Shown here: piece after piece, positions 37,380-50,708 of the stretch
How the letters are laid out: each line of letters begins with the position of its first letter
How positions within the stretch are numbered: position 1 is the first letter of the stretch
Assembly: GCF_026151205.1 (NCBI RefSeq)
Contig: NC_087076.1
Coordinates: forward strand, 7,106,902-7,170,901
Length of the DNA: 64,000 nucleotides
Reading direction: 5' to 3'
Source: Bolinopsis microptera
Lineage: Eukaryota; Ctenophora; Tentaculata; Lobata; Bolinopsidae
Translations under genes and position numbers: made by a program
Notes under the pieces: generated by a model
The model's database searches: none
Told to the model about the DNA's origin: nothing
The model's input: the letters and a program-made list of their open reading frames with translations, nothing else

Positions 37380-40300
37380 GGCACTATCCGTCGCGGAGTA
37401 GAGTCCGCGGCGGAGCCGCCGGACTCCGAGCGGAGTCCGGCGGTGCTCCGCCAAAATGTATTTACACTGGACTCGAGTACATTTTGGCGGACTCCGAGCG
37501 GAGCCAAGCGGACTCCGAGCGGACTTTAAAGTCCGCCGCGGACTCCGAGCGGCTCCGCGGCGGCTCGGCGGAGTGTCCGCCGCGGACTAAGCCACTAGGC
37601 GGACTCCGGTCCGCCGCGGACTCCGGCGGAGTGCTTGGCGGACCTCTCCGCCGGACTTGAATCCGGCGGAGTCCGGCGGAGCTTGGACTCCGCTCGGAGT
37701 CCGCCAGACTCCAACAGAGTCCACTGACTTCCGACTTCCGACTTCCGACCCTCGGCTAAATTTATCACGTGACATACAACATAGCATTTTGTGATATTGT
37801 GGTTAGATGAAAAGGTCGCTAGTGATAAACCTTAACCATTACCCTCACAATATCAATAGTGTACAACTCTAGTCCTAACTTTGAGTTTGACCCTATAATG
37901 TATAAACGTTGACCCTAACCCTCCACCAAACCGCCAGCAGCGAAATATCAATGTCATTGACTGGTCACGTGACCAAAACAATTTTTGTCATATTATCTCA
38001 TCACTCATATAGGGAAGCGTTTTTAGTTTTACCCTACACGTTGCATGTGGCGTCATTCGGCTGGATCCCAGTAAGCAAAAATACGTCGACCATCACAGGA
38101 CGACGCCAGCACTTTCTACGCTCGTCGAGCTCCGATCGTCCTGTGACGAAGTAAGAACGAAGCCTGAGGTCCTCAGGTAACATCGACCACCGATTGAAAA
38201 TTCAAAGATTTTTTGACATAAAGGTCAAATGTAAAACTAAAATCTTGATGTTGATTGATTGACGACGTCAATTTTTGAGCACAGCGCATGCGGAAAAGGA
38301 CCGCGTAGCTAGTCAGGATGTTGATAAATATTTGACTTGTAGTTGTGGCGCGATGTGTTGCTCTAACTATAGCCCTTTCGCTTGCAGTAGCGCGCGACCG
38401 CCGGAGGCGGAAATGACTTGTATCACGTTGCGACCCCCACGGTCGTTTCACTATCGTTTTTATCGTCCTGACGATACGAGGGGAGCCGCGCACTTCGTGC
38501 GCGGTGGGTTATACAACGTATGACAAGAAATGACCTGGTTAGCTAGGTAAACGCGATGTGCCTTGTAGGATGAAATCCTACTAGCTGACGCCACTCGCAG
38601 CTGTGCTGCTCGCTGTACGTCAGCGATCGAAATTTATACGCGTATCACCCGTTAAGATGTGCCACCCGACGTGCCACTTAATTTTTTTCGTTGCTCGTCG
38701 CACGTCGACGAACAACGAAGCTCGTTGCGACGCGCAATGATGAATGAGCTGCCAGGCTAGTACATCGTCCTGGTCCAACAAATTTTGGCGAGCGATTTTC
38801 TCCAAAAATTTAATGAGGGCGCCGACTTCCACTTTGGCTAGGTTTCTTGTTACCCAGCGCGCGTTCCTTAATTAGGTAAAATTAGGTAAAAAGAATCCAC
38901 TGACTTGGCCAGAGTGCTTTCATAAAACTGTATTACTAGCTTGGCGTTGTAGGATTATATACTTTAATTTCGGATCGAGTGAAGCGAGTGATACACATTA
39001 CTTTGATTAAACTCATGCTGATCACAATACAGTACAGGGAAGTGGGTAACACGGCTTGCAGTCGCAGCTGCAGCTCCTCGCTGGCGGTAATATTTCAATG
39101 AACAAGAATTAAGAAAAAGAGAATTTAAGAAAAAGAGAATTTTATTTGCCACAGAATAATCAATACATATAATATACTTCAAAAACTTCAAAATATATTG
39201 TAACATATAAGTTCATTTATCGTTCATAAGATGGGGTACTCTCAAAAATCAAGTATATGAGTACCCGACCCGCCGCGCTGGGTAACAAGAATAAAGAAAC
39301 CTAGCCAGAGTGGAAGTCGGCGCCCTCATTAAATTTTTGGAGAAAATCGCTCGCCAAAATTTGTTGGACCAGGACGATGTCCTAGCCTGGCAGCTCATTG
39401 CGCGTCGCAACGAGCTTTGTTGTTCGTCGACGTGCGACGAGCAACGAGAAAAATTAAGTGGCGCGTCGGGTGGCACATCTTAACGGGTGATACGCGTATA
39501 AATTTCGATCGCTGACGTACAGCGAGCAGCACAGCTGCGAGTGGCGTCAGCTAGTAGGATTTCATCCTACAAGGCACATCGCGTTTACCTAGCTAACCAG
39601 GTCATTTCCGCCTCCGGCGGTCGCGCGCTACTGCAAGCGAGAGGGCTATAGTTAGAGCAACACATCGCGCCACAAGTCAAATATTTATCAACATCCTGAC
39701 TAGCTACGCGGTCCTTTTCCGCATGCGCTGTGCTCAAAAATTGACGTCGTCAATCAATCAACATCAAGATTTTAGTTTTACATTTGACCTTTATGTCAAA
39801 AAATCTCTGAATTTTCAATCGGTGGTCGATGTTACCTGAGGACCTCAGGCTTCGTCCTTACTTCGTCACAGGACGATCGGAGCTCGAAGAGCGTAGAGAG
39901 TGCTGGCTGGCGTCGTCCTGTGATGGTCGACGTATTTTTGCTTGCTGGGATCCGGCCGAATGACGCCACATGCAACGTGTAGGGTAAAACTAAAAACGCT
40001 TCCCTATATGAGATAATATGGCAAAAATTGTTTTGGTCACGTGACCAGTCAATGACATTGATATTTCGCTGCTGACGGTTTGGTGGAGGGTTAGGGTCAA
40101 CGTTTATACATTATAGGGTCAAAGTTAGGACTAGAGTTGTACACTATTGACATTGTGAGGGTAATGGTTAAGGTTTATCACTAGCGACCTTTTCATCTGA
40201 CCACAATATTGCAAAATGCTATGTTGTAATTGTATGTCACGTGACAAATTTAGCCGAGGGTCGGAAGTCGGAGGTCGGAAGTCAGTGGACTCTGTTGGAG

Positions 40301-40633
40301 TTCGGCGGACTCCGAGCGGAGTCCGCCGAGCTGGTGGACTCCGCCAAGCTCCGCCGGACTCCGCCGGATTCAAGTCCGCCGGAGAGGTCCGCCGGAGTCC
40401 GCCAAGCACTCCGCCGGAGTCCGCGGCGGACCGGAGTCCGCCTAGTGGCTTAGTCCGCGGCGGACACTCCGCCGAGCCGCCGCTCGGAGTCCGCGGCGGA
40501 CTTTAAAGTCCGCTCGGAGTCCGCTCGGCTCCGCTCGGAGTCCGCCAAAATGTATTCGAGTCCAGTGTAAATACATTTTGGCGGAGCACCGGCGGCTCCG
40601 GGCCGCGGACTCTACTCCGCGACGGATAGTGCC
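37380..40633. mobile_element. Foldback-type DNA transposon, copy 2 (3254 bp, 8-bp target duplication)
   Basis: The ends are identical to copy 1 (GGCACTATCCGTCGCGGAGT and its inverse), with perfect duplications GAAATTTT at 37372-37379 and 40634-40641. The site is a satellite unit, and neighbouring units carry the uninterrupted sequence gtgatcagaaattttcatat, so the insertion is proven by paralogous empty sites. The left arm runs 37380 to about 38863 (including a nested MITE), the right arm about 39274-40633, and the spacer is only about 410 bp; more than four fifths of the element is inverted repeat. GC-rich blocks of ggactccg units lie at 37386-37735 and 40275-40627, with an inner hairpin ccgccaaaatgta…tacattttggcgg. 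The spacer matches copy 1 in reverse orientation. No transposase was found. Confidence 0.93.
38418..38526. mobile_element. 109-bp MITE nested in foldback copy 2
   Basis: Starts TTGTATCACG and ends ACGTATGACAA, related throughout to 9835-9952 (cccccacggtcgtttcacta, ggggagccgcgc). Flanked by GAAATGAC at 38410-38417 and 38527-38534. The right arm at about 39598-39612 and copy 1 at about 11367-11385 show the uninterrupted site. Confidence 0.88.
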
Positions 40634-40641
40634 GAAATTTT

Positions 40642-42262
40642 CATATCTGAAAATGGGACAGACTTTTGAAAATACAAATTTTCCTTTTGTTAAACTTTTT
40701 GCTGTGAGCCTTCTCCGATCCAAATCAAACTTCCAACAACTCAATCGTGTCATTTTCCATTTATAATTGACTAACTAATTGGTTGTAGGTCAGAAATTTG
40801 GTCAAAACTGTAAAATTTCGGCTCATGAAATTTCAGCTTCAAAAACTGAAAATGGGACAGAGTATGGGACAGTATGATTTTCCATTTATTTCGAGAATTT
40901 GACTACCAGTACCCCAATTTGGTTTCATACCATCATCAATTAACTATTTAATTTGTTTCTGGGCAAAAATTTCATCCAATCTTTCAAATGTGTGATCAGA
41001 AATTTACATATCTAAAAATGGGACAGACTTTTGAAAATACAACATTTCCTTTTGTTAAACTTTCTGCTGTGAGCTTCCTCCGACCCAAATCAAACTTTCA
41101 GCACCTCAATCGTGTCATTTTCCATCTATAGTTGACTGACTAATTGGTTGTGGGTCAGAAATTCGTTCAAAACTGTAAAATTTCGGCCCATAAAATTTCA
41201 GCTTCAAAAACTGAAAATGGGACAGAGTATGGGACAGTATGATTTTCCATTTTTTTTCGAGAATTTGACTTCTAGTTCCCCAATTCGGTTTCATACCATC
41301 ATCAATCAACTGACTTATTGGTTACTTCTAGTTCCCCAATTCGGTTTCATACCATCATCAATCAACTGACTTATTGGTTACTGGGCAAAAATTTCATCCA
41401 ATCTGTCAAATAAGTGATCAGAAATTTACATATCTGAAAATGGGACAGACTTTTGAAAATACAACTTTTCCTTTTGTTAAATTTTCTGCTGTGAGCTTCC
41501 TCCGATCTAAATCAAACTTCCAGCACCTCAATCGTGTCATTTGCCATCTATAGTTGACTGACTAATTGGTTGCGGGTCAGAAATTCGGTCAAAACTGTAA
41601 AATTTCGGCCCATGAAATTTCAGCTCAAAAACTGAAAATGGGACAGAGTATAGGACTGTATGATTTTCCATTTTTTTTCGAGAATTTGACTTCCAGTGTC
41701 CCAATTTGGTTTCATACCATCATCAATTAACTGACTAATTGGTTTCTGGGCAAAAATTTCATCCAATCTGTCAAATGTGTGATCAGAAATTTTCATATCT
41801 GAAAATGGGACAGACTTTTGAAAATACAACTATTCCTTTTGTTAAACGTTCTGCTGTGAGCTTCCTCCGATCCAAATCAAACTTCAAGCACCTCAATCGT
41901 GTCATTTGCCATCTATAGTTGACTGACTAATTGGTTGCGGCTCAGAAATTCGGTCAAAACTGTAAAATTTCTGCCCATGAAATTTCAGCTCAGAGACTGA
42001 AAATGGGACAGAGTATAGGACAGTATGATTTTCCTTTTTTTCCCCCGAGAATTTGACTTCCAGTGTCCCAATTTGGTTTCATACTATCATCAATTAACTG
42101 ACTAATTGGTTTCTGGGCAAAAATTTTATCCAATATGTCAAATGTGTGATCAGAAAGTTTCATATCTGAAAATGGGACAGACTTTTGAAAATACAACTAT
42201 TCCTTTTGTTAAACTTTCTGCTGTGAGCTTCTTCGACCCTAATCAAACTTCCCTAAATAACT
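40642..42262. repeat. Main satellite array, right part
   Basis: Continues the array interrupted by foldback copy 2; units begin near 40766, 41130, 41555 and 41917. A 62-bp local duplication (acttctagttccccaattcg…) occurs at about 41267-41390. The array ends near 42262. Confidence 0.9.
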
Positions 42263-42530
42263 CACTACTACTAGCTGAAGTGGCACTAAATTGTCGAATT
42301 AAAACTTGTGAATCTGACCTCCAGCTCGCCATTTTTGAGATTCAAGCAAATCGAGGATGTTCAAAGGGTGCAGAATGTTCAGCTCGTCAAAATACTGGTG
42401 GAAATTATTTGATAGGCCCTAAAATGACTCGTCCAGATCCATTCTTATCCTTAAATTGGACATAACTCACTAGCTGAAGTAGCACTAAATTGTCGGATTA
42501 AAACTTGTGAATCTGACCTCCGTCTGTGAG
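42263..42530. repeat. Direct duplication of about 65 bp
   Basis: ctagctgaagtRgcactaaa…tgaatctgacctcc occurs at about 42271-42325 and again at about 42470-42523. Confidence 0.7.
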
Positions 42531-42716
42531 TGTGTCCTTTACCGTAGATATAACAAATAGTAAGTTCAGAGTAATATTGGATAATACTATTGTACTCATT
42601 AAAGTAAATTCTTCCTGGTTACACGGTGCGACCTATGTCAATTGAACTGAGAACGTTAACTATGGTTCATGGCGAATAGTTAACTTCGCTGAATCATGAG
42701 TCTTCGCGTGCTACGT

Positions 42717-42780
42717 GACGGCGGCGGGCGCTACTGCAAGCGCTAGGGCTCTGGTTGGAGCAAAATAGTCGCCTTCGCTA
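42717..42780. repeat. Isolated fragment related to the foldback arm
   Basis: cgctactgcaagcg, agggct and gagcaa with flanking gcggcg match the arm at 39613-39660 (cgctactgcaagcgagaggg). No element ends nearby. A perfect hairpin follows at 42802-42827 (gcaagtgtgac, 4-base loop, gtcacacttgc). Confidence 0.5.
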
Positions 42781-42904
42781 ATCATCGTTGAGGTAACGCT
42801 TGCAAGTGTGACGTAGGTCACACTTGCTTCACCCTGTGGCCCCATCTCGCAGCAAATAGACACAAATTTTTACCGGGATTCCAATAATAGGGCCAAGATT
42901 TTTG

Positions 42905-43196
42905 GGCCTTTGCGGACGGCATAGCATTAATATGTGAAGACATGGACAAGGCAAACGAGTTCTTGCTCAGAGTAGAATCGGCAGCAGCGAGCGTAGGGAA
43001 ACATATAAACGAAGGCAAGACCAATGTGATGGCACTGAATATGGAGGATCGATCTAACGACCTTCGAAGTCGATCGGGAGAAAGCATAGAAAGTGAGGAT
43101 GATTTCGTGTACCAGCCTCCTGGATTGAAAGCACAGATTACTGATAGGGAGATCAAGGTTAGGAAGGGAAAATCATGGGGTGCATATGGGGTAATA
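42905..43196 (+). pseudogene. LINE reverse transcriptase fragment
   Basis: The frame reads FADGIALICED (family [YF]ADDxALL), then VESAAASVGKHINEGKTNVM (family VGLxINxxKTxxM), then a DF-Y motif and an IKVRKGKSWGA stretch (family DIxxRKxxAW). The catalytic second Asp of YADD is replaced by Gly and the upstream domains are lost, so it is a dead fragment. The frame stays open to about 43337, but the last part has no RT similarity. Confidence 0.65.
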
Positions 43197-43339
43197 TTTG
43201 TCTATCTGTCTATATTACTGAGGGAAGTTGGGAAAAAATCAAAAGAGGAACTAATTTTAACTGCCCTAACTGCTCGAGGACGTCTTCACCGTGGTGTCTG
43301 CACATGCTGCTGCTTCTTCAGAGAGGTTTCACAGTGATC

Positions 43340-43709
43340 CAGGTGATTCGGTAATTTAACGACATAGCGGACACTTTAAGTTTATGCACAGTGGACACTT
43401 AATAATGAACGGATACACACGGGTAAACTAGTTTAACATAAAGCGCTTTTGAAATCCAGTTACAGACATTATGATTAATTCATAAAAAAACTCCCAAAAC
43501 AAATCAAAATTAAGGATAATAAAACGGTGAACAATTGTTTAAAATAAAACCAAAAATGCTCTACAATAGTTCGTACTGCATTACTGTAAACTCAACATCA
43601 TCTTCACAATTTTGACCACCATTACGTTCTACTTCATTGTTGTACCTCATACACCTTTATTTCGGCGAACATTTTGAATTTCACAATGAATTGAATTCCT
43701 ATACGATCA
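43340..43709. other. Intergenic
   Basis: AT-rich sequence between the LINE fragment and the end of TADA3; no feature seen. Confidence 0.5.
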
Positions 43710-46439
43710 TCAAGTGAGAAAGGAATTCTCCATCAACATTTTATTGAGTTCTTCTCTATTTTGCAAAAGTTTGTTAGCTTGCTCCTTTTCCTTCTTGTTG
43801 TACGGTATTTTCTTGTGTTTTTTTAGCATGAAGTTACGATACGTATCACACACCTCCTCATCAATCTCGTCTATCTTGTGCCGGATGTCTTGCTGCTTCA
43901 TATGCTGGGAGGATAGATACAAATTTAAGAAAGGGTATGAAAAGAAAAGGAAATATTTTTGTGAGAAATCAGAAGAGAGTGAACAGACTTTAATTAGAGA
44001 AGACATCAAAACTCAAAAGTTTTAAAAATTCTGTAAAGCCTCGACATATTATGATATTATGGTTTCATTTGGCTACAGGTAATTAGAACATATATTATGC
44101 TTCGAACAGTCCTCCGAGTGTTAAGTTTGACTAAACTATTTAGAATATGTACAAAATTATGCAATTTTGAATTCAAAACTTGTGAAAAATAGCATAAACT
44201 CATAAAATTGCCAAACCATTAGAGCAGTATCATAGAGGAGACCGAGCTGTGTCCGGTTATAATCCACCAGGTCCCTCAGTTCCTGTTGTTTTGATAACAA
44301 CTCCGACAGAACCTGATGGGAAAAAAGTCAGTTCCTTATTTTATCATAGAGTGTGCGGTCGCGGTCGAAACGAAAAAACACAATTTAAAGTTCTGGTTAG
44401 AATTTCAAATTGAGTTCTAATCAGGAAATCAGAAAAGTGAATGAGCTGACCTCGTCCTCGCTTTCTCCCTCGCTGTCATCCAATATTCCTAATTGTATCA
44501 GCTCCTCCCTGACTCTACTCTCGACGTGAGACGTGGTTAAACTGCTAGTACCTGGCTGTTACAAAAGACAAAATTTAGATCCAAGTTTTTTGGGAACGTT
44601 CTATAACGTTGTATAAACAATAACTGTACCAAATGTATGAAATTCAAAATTAGAAATTTCAAAATTCACGAAAACTGAATTTTTCCAACTTTTTTATGAA
44701 TACGATTTAATAAGTAAAGACAAACCGACCTCATTTTTAGGCGAGGTGATTTCTTCTATTTCGTCTAGATCATCGCCACTCCTGGAGCAAACTCCCTCTT
44801 CGATAAGAGCTGAGAGAAGCTTTTCCGTCAACGGACCTAGAGTCCTGAAGAAGATCAAAATCTAGTAAAAATGGCAGTGGCATTTACCTCAAAAACTTGA
44901 TCGGATCCAGTAATCATAATAAAATTAAAATAAAAAACTAACTTGTTTGCATTGCCAGGTTTGTTATCAAGCTGAGCTATTGTAGCTGGTGTAATATTAG
45001 AAATCTCGTTATTTCTCCCATGAGGCTCTGAACCTTCTCTCTGCTCTGCTAACAGGTCCTCCATAGCCCAGCGTTGAGAATAATGGGTACCCAACGCTGG
45101 AACTTTAAAGTACTCGTCATCGTAGTCCTGAGACTTGAGGAGCTCTTGTAAGCTGTCCATGTCGTCTGATGTTATGTCAGAACACCAGGCGTCTAATGAC
45201 TGCCAGAATTGGTGGGGACGATCTGATATGATAGGGGGTGCTTTGTCGACTGGAGGCTGCTGCAGGAAACAAACATTATGTGATTATGGGTTACATGGTA
45301 TTCAGTAGTCTAGTCACAAAATCAAACATTCTTAATAATGAACTAAAAAACATGGTCCACTAGTCTACATCATCTATGATTTACAACTCCAGGCGTGAAC
45401 AACGTTAAATAGCGAATACAGAGACTTACTGCAAAACACCATTGAAAATATCCCCAGCAAGACGATCACCTGCTACACATATGGCCTGGGTCAGGCATAG
45501 ACTCAGGAAACGGGGCTGGAGATACCATTACAACTGACAATAGCTCAATAGTAATACTGCGCTAGAGTAGTATTAATGTCTTGGGGAAAACATTTATGAC
45601 TACAAACCTCGGGTTTCTTGACTTTGTTCTTAAAGAGTCTGCTCGAGAGTTTCATGTTTTTAATTCTATCGTTGACTTGAGGCCTTCCCGGACCCCTCTT
45701 GCAGCCCGCTTTGTGTTTAGGTGAGTTGGAAGAAGTACACTGAGAATCACTGCTGTCGCTACTTATACCCTGAACAAGATTAGTATGGTAACTATTTTTG
45801 TGACAAGGGATTTGAAAACGGAAAGTTGGTAAATTTATCACCATTACTGATAAGTACAATCTGATAATAACTTGATACAAATAGTTTAATGGATATAAAT
45901 TAATTCTAAAAACCTTATCTGAAGAGTCTATGCCTTCGTTTTCTGATTGAAGCCAAGCTAATCTCTTTTCGGCGTCCGCCAACAGCCGTTCCAGGTCACT
46001 CTGAGATACGCAAATATTGTAAATCTTTGTCATCATTGTTCGGCTACTTATTGAAATTGCCAAACCCGTTTTTTGTCATTTCATATCCCGCCGCCAATAA
46101 TTGTGTATAAATAACAAGATTTTTCGAGCCCTCTCCTACTGCAGGATGTAATGTAATATGAGAACGATGCTTGGATGTATTGCACAGCCTTAACGCCTAG
46201 CGGGTAGGCTAAGTGTTGTCCAGTAGTGACTCAACATTGAGGTTCCGTCATCTGTGAACTTTCACTAAAAACTGCATTAAAACTTCAAGAGATTAAAACC
46301 ATGTAAGTGTTCTACACACCTGAAGTTTGGAGATTTCCTCAGTCTTGACGTAAGACTCCCTGTGTCTGGATAATACAGAGGAGAAAGCTTGACACGACTT
46401 GTTATAGTCCAGTAGATTTGGAATAGTGTGTTCTGTCAT
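43710..46439 (-). CDS. TADA3: Transcriptional adaptor 3 (ADA3), SAGA/ATAC subunit, 8 exons
   Basis: Exons (minus) are 46439-46320, 46000-45914, 45769-45608, 45259-44943, 44844-44730, 44555-44451, 44312-44217 and 43904-43710. Phases agree and give about 398 residues (human TADA3 has 432). Diagnostic stretches are LERLLADAEKRLAWL (N-terminal helix), CKRGPGRP, FWQSLDAWCSDITSDDMDSL, PALGTHYSQRWAMEDLL (family PLGKHYSQRWAQEDLL), LLSALIEEG, VESRVREELIQLGIL, LSKQQELRDLVDYNRTQL, and the C-terminal DEIDEEV…KKIPYNKKEKEQA helix with NREELNKML. ADA3 links the GCN5/PCAF acetyltransferase module with ADA2 in nuclear coactivator complexes. The gene appears intact. Introns are 70-310 bases, shorter than those of its neighbours. 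Confidence 0.93.
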
Positions 46440-49400
46440 CCTAGCAATGTAGTAAGATTGCGTGAATGAGTAAGTTTATTCAGCTGAATTCCGTCCCCCT
46501 GGAACTTGGAAGTTGGAAGATTAATCAATATCGTAAGTAGAAAAGTTGCATTTTACCTTCCAAAACAAGGAAAATTAAAATTAAAAACACTCGTGCCCGT
46601 GCTGTTGAAAAGATTTCCACTTTAGTCATGAGAATGGCTCCGCGCGCTACGTCGAGCATGTTTTAGATTGTGACAGCTCATGCACCTTGACCTCTCGGGC
46701 TTGTCTAGGGACATGTTGTTTACAAGGTTAGGTACATGATCACAGTGAACAAGTCAAATATATTGGCAAAATTTTAGAATAGTCCAAATTTTTTCATTAC
46801 TGCCATTTCCAATGTTTCACAGTATTTCAAGCTATGATTTTTATTTTCAGGTTAGGGTTATGGTTTTGAGTTTGGAGTGGCTTTTTCCAGTTTTATTTCT
46901 AAATCCTGTTTCACAGAACGGATGGTTTTACCTGAGCAAAATTTCAGCAGGTCAACACAATAAAACATAAATTAGAGCTATGAAATAACGGGAACTAGAT
47001 ATTGCTAAAACCCAAAATACGTACACTTTTGATCTGGGGTCAGGGGTCGAAGGTCACGTTCCAAATCATGCGGGTTTCGCCTCTTTGGTTATAGCAACAT
47101 CTTTATCTACTGTTAAAATATTTATAGCAGCGTTCTTATTCTCCAAATGGTCGTGTTTGCTACACTCTCAAATACTATCATTTACGATTAGAAAACATCA
47201 CCAAGTCCATGTATATGATCTGGGACATTCTCGTCAGCACTGTATTTCTACAGAACGTTAACGAAAGAATGTGTATATAATATGCAATATGCATAAGTGA
47301 TCATAACTTTGACTCGGTGAGTAGCTAGGTTAGGACTAAGGTTTTATACTTCAACCATTTCCCAACAACAAAAGCAATACTCTATTAATAAAGCCGCGCT
47401 TCACTGCCGTGTTAAACTTGACTCAGAATTCAGAACATTTTTGAAGCCGTGAAGGACTAACTTGGTTCGTAACATTCAGGAATTCTACATTAAAAAGACA
47501 GATTTAGATTTGGAGTTTTTAGCAAATATCACAAATCAGACAATATTAACAGTTTTAATAGATAAGACATCTACCTTCTATTCTATGATTCTGAACCAAG
47601 TTTTCCAGGCAGTAAAGCGCATGTTCAATGTAATAAATTAGATTACAAATTGTGGTACTAATCAAAGTGTCGAAACTTGCATACTTATTGAAAACTAGGT
47701 CAATTTCTTGCCTTCCTGCATGTAATTTGTAAAAGACTTGTCCATGTCTGATCGCCTAAGACCAAAGTATCAGAATACAGCCTTCATTCTTCAAGATAGG
47801 CTTTAAAAAGAAGTTCACAGCCAGGACAAAAATAATAATCTCAAAACCTATGGTATTTTTCATCAGAAGTATCGAATTTCGGTAATAATATGTTAGGTAT
47901 GGAATGGCCTAGTTTACAATAAGTATGCTGTACAAGATATAAGGCCCCCGACGGATCTCTCTGAATTTACGGACAGGATTAAAATATTGGGTTAATTTGG
48001 GGCAAAATGTTAAGCCTCAATAGGATTCAAAATTGAAATCTTAAAATCTTTCCGACTTCAAAATGCAAATTCATATATTTCTTCACAAACGAAAGCTGAC
48101 TGTTTTGAACTTTACACACCAAATGCAACTTATAAATTGAAAAAAATTAAGTCAGAACCATTAAGAAAAATTTAATTTGTGTAGCCTGTTATTTGCAGAG
48201 AGATCTATAAGGTAAATTGGCCGATTCTAAATACTCACTCCGACGCGAGGTGTTCATGCTAGGATTACTTTAGATTTCCTCCGTCTCTAGTTTAAGAAAC
48301 ACTTCCTGACACAATATCTTCATTGTCATTATAATATCTTTCAACATTGTTAAACACCTCAATCAAAGTTTAGCCAAGGATTTATTACAAAATCGTCAGT
48401 AGTTGGTGCAAGAAATTCTCAACATGCCGCCCCTTGGACTTGTTCTCGGACGAGGAAAAGCAAAGTTGGATTTGGGCCTATCAAGAGAAACATAGTAGCA
48501 CAAATTCCTATGAAAGGTCATATTATTATGAGGGCATTAAAAGGAGTTATAATAAATATCCTTAGACAAGTCCAGAAGCAGGCATGTGAACAACTTGGAT
48601 TGAGATAACAGAATTCATTTAAGCTTGCTAATGTTTACATAAGTTGTGCTGTTAAAAGTCAAAGGACAGGCATACATACAGATATGTTTTGAGGATATAT
48701 TTTACTGTGGAAAAGAAGGGGAGAGCGGTAGAAAGGAGACAGTGTAAAGTTTGAAATCTCGAACCCAAGCTGTTCTGTGTTTAAGCCAATATGGTGGTAC
48801 CAGGTCGCACACAAATGAAACTAAACGACGATCACGTGGGTTAGTAAGTCACGTGGTGTGACGTCATGCCACGTGATGTGTCATGTGAGAACGGTCCCAA
48901 GCTCAGAAGCAGTAAGATACTTAGTATTTGGTTACTGACAAACACATAATATAAACAATAAACACGTCCCTTTAGAACTAGATCGTTCCGTTGTCGTATG
49001 TTGAAGCAGCCGAGCGCAGGCAAAGTATGCTATTTTTACTATCTACATCATTCCAATACACTTAAAATGGCCTAATCTATAAGGTGAGGCCGCGAGAGCT
49101 GTGATTCTGGTATAGTCTATAGATTTTTAAAATGTTTGTGATATATACCTAAATTTGGCACAACAAAGGTAAATGGTAACCGCAAGAGAGACTTGGAATG
49201 ACGCAAATAGTTTGCTACGAACGTATACTACAAGGATTTGACTGTTAAGATATGTTTATCATTATTATAGTTAACATGCATTTCCTACTCTAAATTCAAT
49301 AATATACTGCATCGTATAGGATCATGTGAGTGAGATAAAACACAGGGTACAATGAACCAGTGACCACGCAGTCTCCGACACATTTTCCTTCAATCTCGTA

Positions 49401-50708
49401 ACATGAAAGCCATATTATTATGTCAACTGTTAGTCAGTTAGAATCCATGGTTTAACCCTTCTTTGCAGTTTGGTTCCGGTTACCCCGCGTTTTGTTAATA
49501 AAATATTATGGTTGATACTGTATGGCATAATAAAGATAGTTAATCTTACTAATAAAGTGATATCAAGTAATAAAGTTACAATAAAGACCGTACTACCAAA
49601 AGTCTACTTTTTTCTAGTTTCCATTCAGTCATGAACAATGTCTTCATTCAATGTTCAGACTAAAATAGAGCCAAAAGCAGTCTTTATACGAGATAAAAGT
49701 GGTCAGATTTTCAATTGCACGTGTAGAAAATGTATTTCTTGGCATTTAGTTACACTCTTTAACTCTTTAAGTTTTCACTCATGTTGATGCAAGTCAAACC
49801 TTACAGCAATACACAAGATTTTCGTCATTAGCAGACAAAGAATGTCATGTTCAAACGACGTGTCAAACGGCGTGTCGTTTGTTGTCCCCAAACATCATCG
49901 TTGATAAAACGTACGCTTTACCAAACAATAACTTATTCAATTTTAATTCCACGTAATACAATTTCAGGAACTATTTAAGTATTTGAGAGGCAGGGGACAA
50001 CCATTGAACTTTCAAAACATTACAGAATTGAGAAAAATGGTTGAGGCAGTCCTTCTCGAAATGATTCCTGATATTTGCAGGACCATGTTACATTTTACAA
50101 GGTACAAGTTTAGCCCACTTTTACCGTAAATAACACACTAATAATACTACCACACATACCTTCACCTATGAACATAACCTTCCACACTCTACATTCACAA
50201 TTCTTACAGATTGTAACATTTTCTTGCCAAACATTAAATAATTAGAGTTCTTACTTAAAAGATTAATAAGACTTGTAGGAATACTCCCACCTTCTGACTG
50301 TAGTTTTAGAAAGAAAGAGAAAGCCAAAAGCTGATGACTAATTGCTCAACGATCAAGCTATATACTTTAGTTAATAAATAAACCTGGGTATCAATGATTC
50401 AAAAGTCAATAAAATAGGAACATTCTTGGCAAGATGCCGAGACATATAGTTGGGCAAAAAATTAAGAAATCATAAGTGAACCTTTCACTTTCGTTAAAAA
50501 TTTCTGCTGTTTGCACAAACACAGTCATATAAATGTAATATCTCAAATTGCAGAGATTAGAACACGGAACCAAACCATAGGCAGCAATAGTAACTAGTGA
50601 GATAAAACAGGAATTGGCATAGAAAAGGAAGAAGTAAAATAGCTGGGATTCAGTCACGACAGGATGCGATAAAAGGAGTGTAAAGAGATAAATAAATGAG
50701 CCAGTCAG
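46440..50708. other. Intergenic stretch of 4.3 kb
   Basis: No gene recognised on either strand. A cluster of CACGTG/TGACGTCA words occurs at 48830-48890 (cacgtggg, gtcacgtggtgtgacgtcat, cacgtgatgtg). The TADA3 promoter should lie just above 46440. The rest is AT-rich and unique-looking. Confidence 0.5.
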
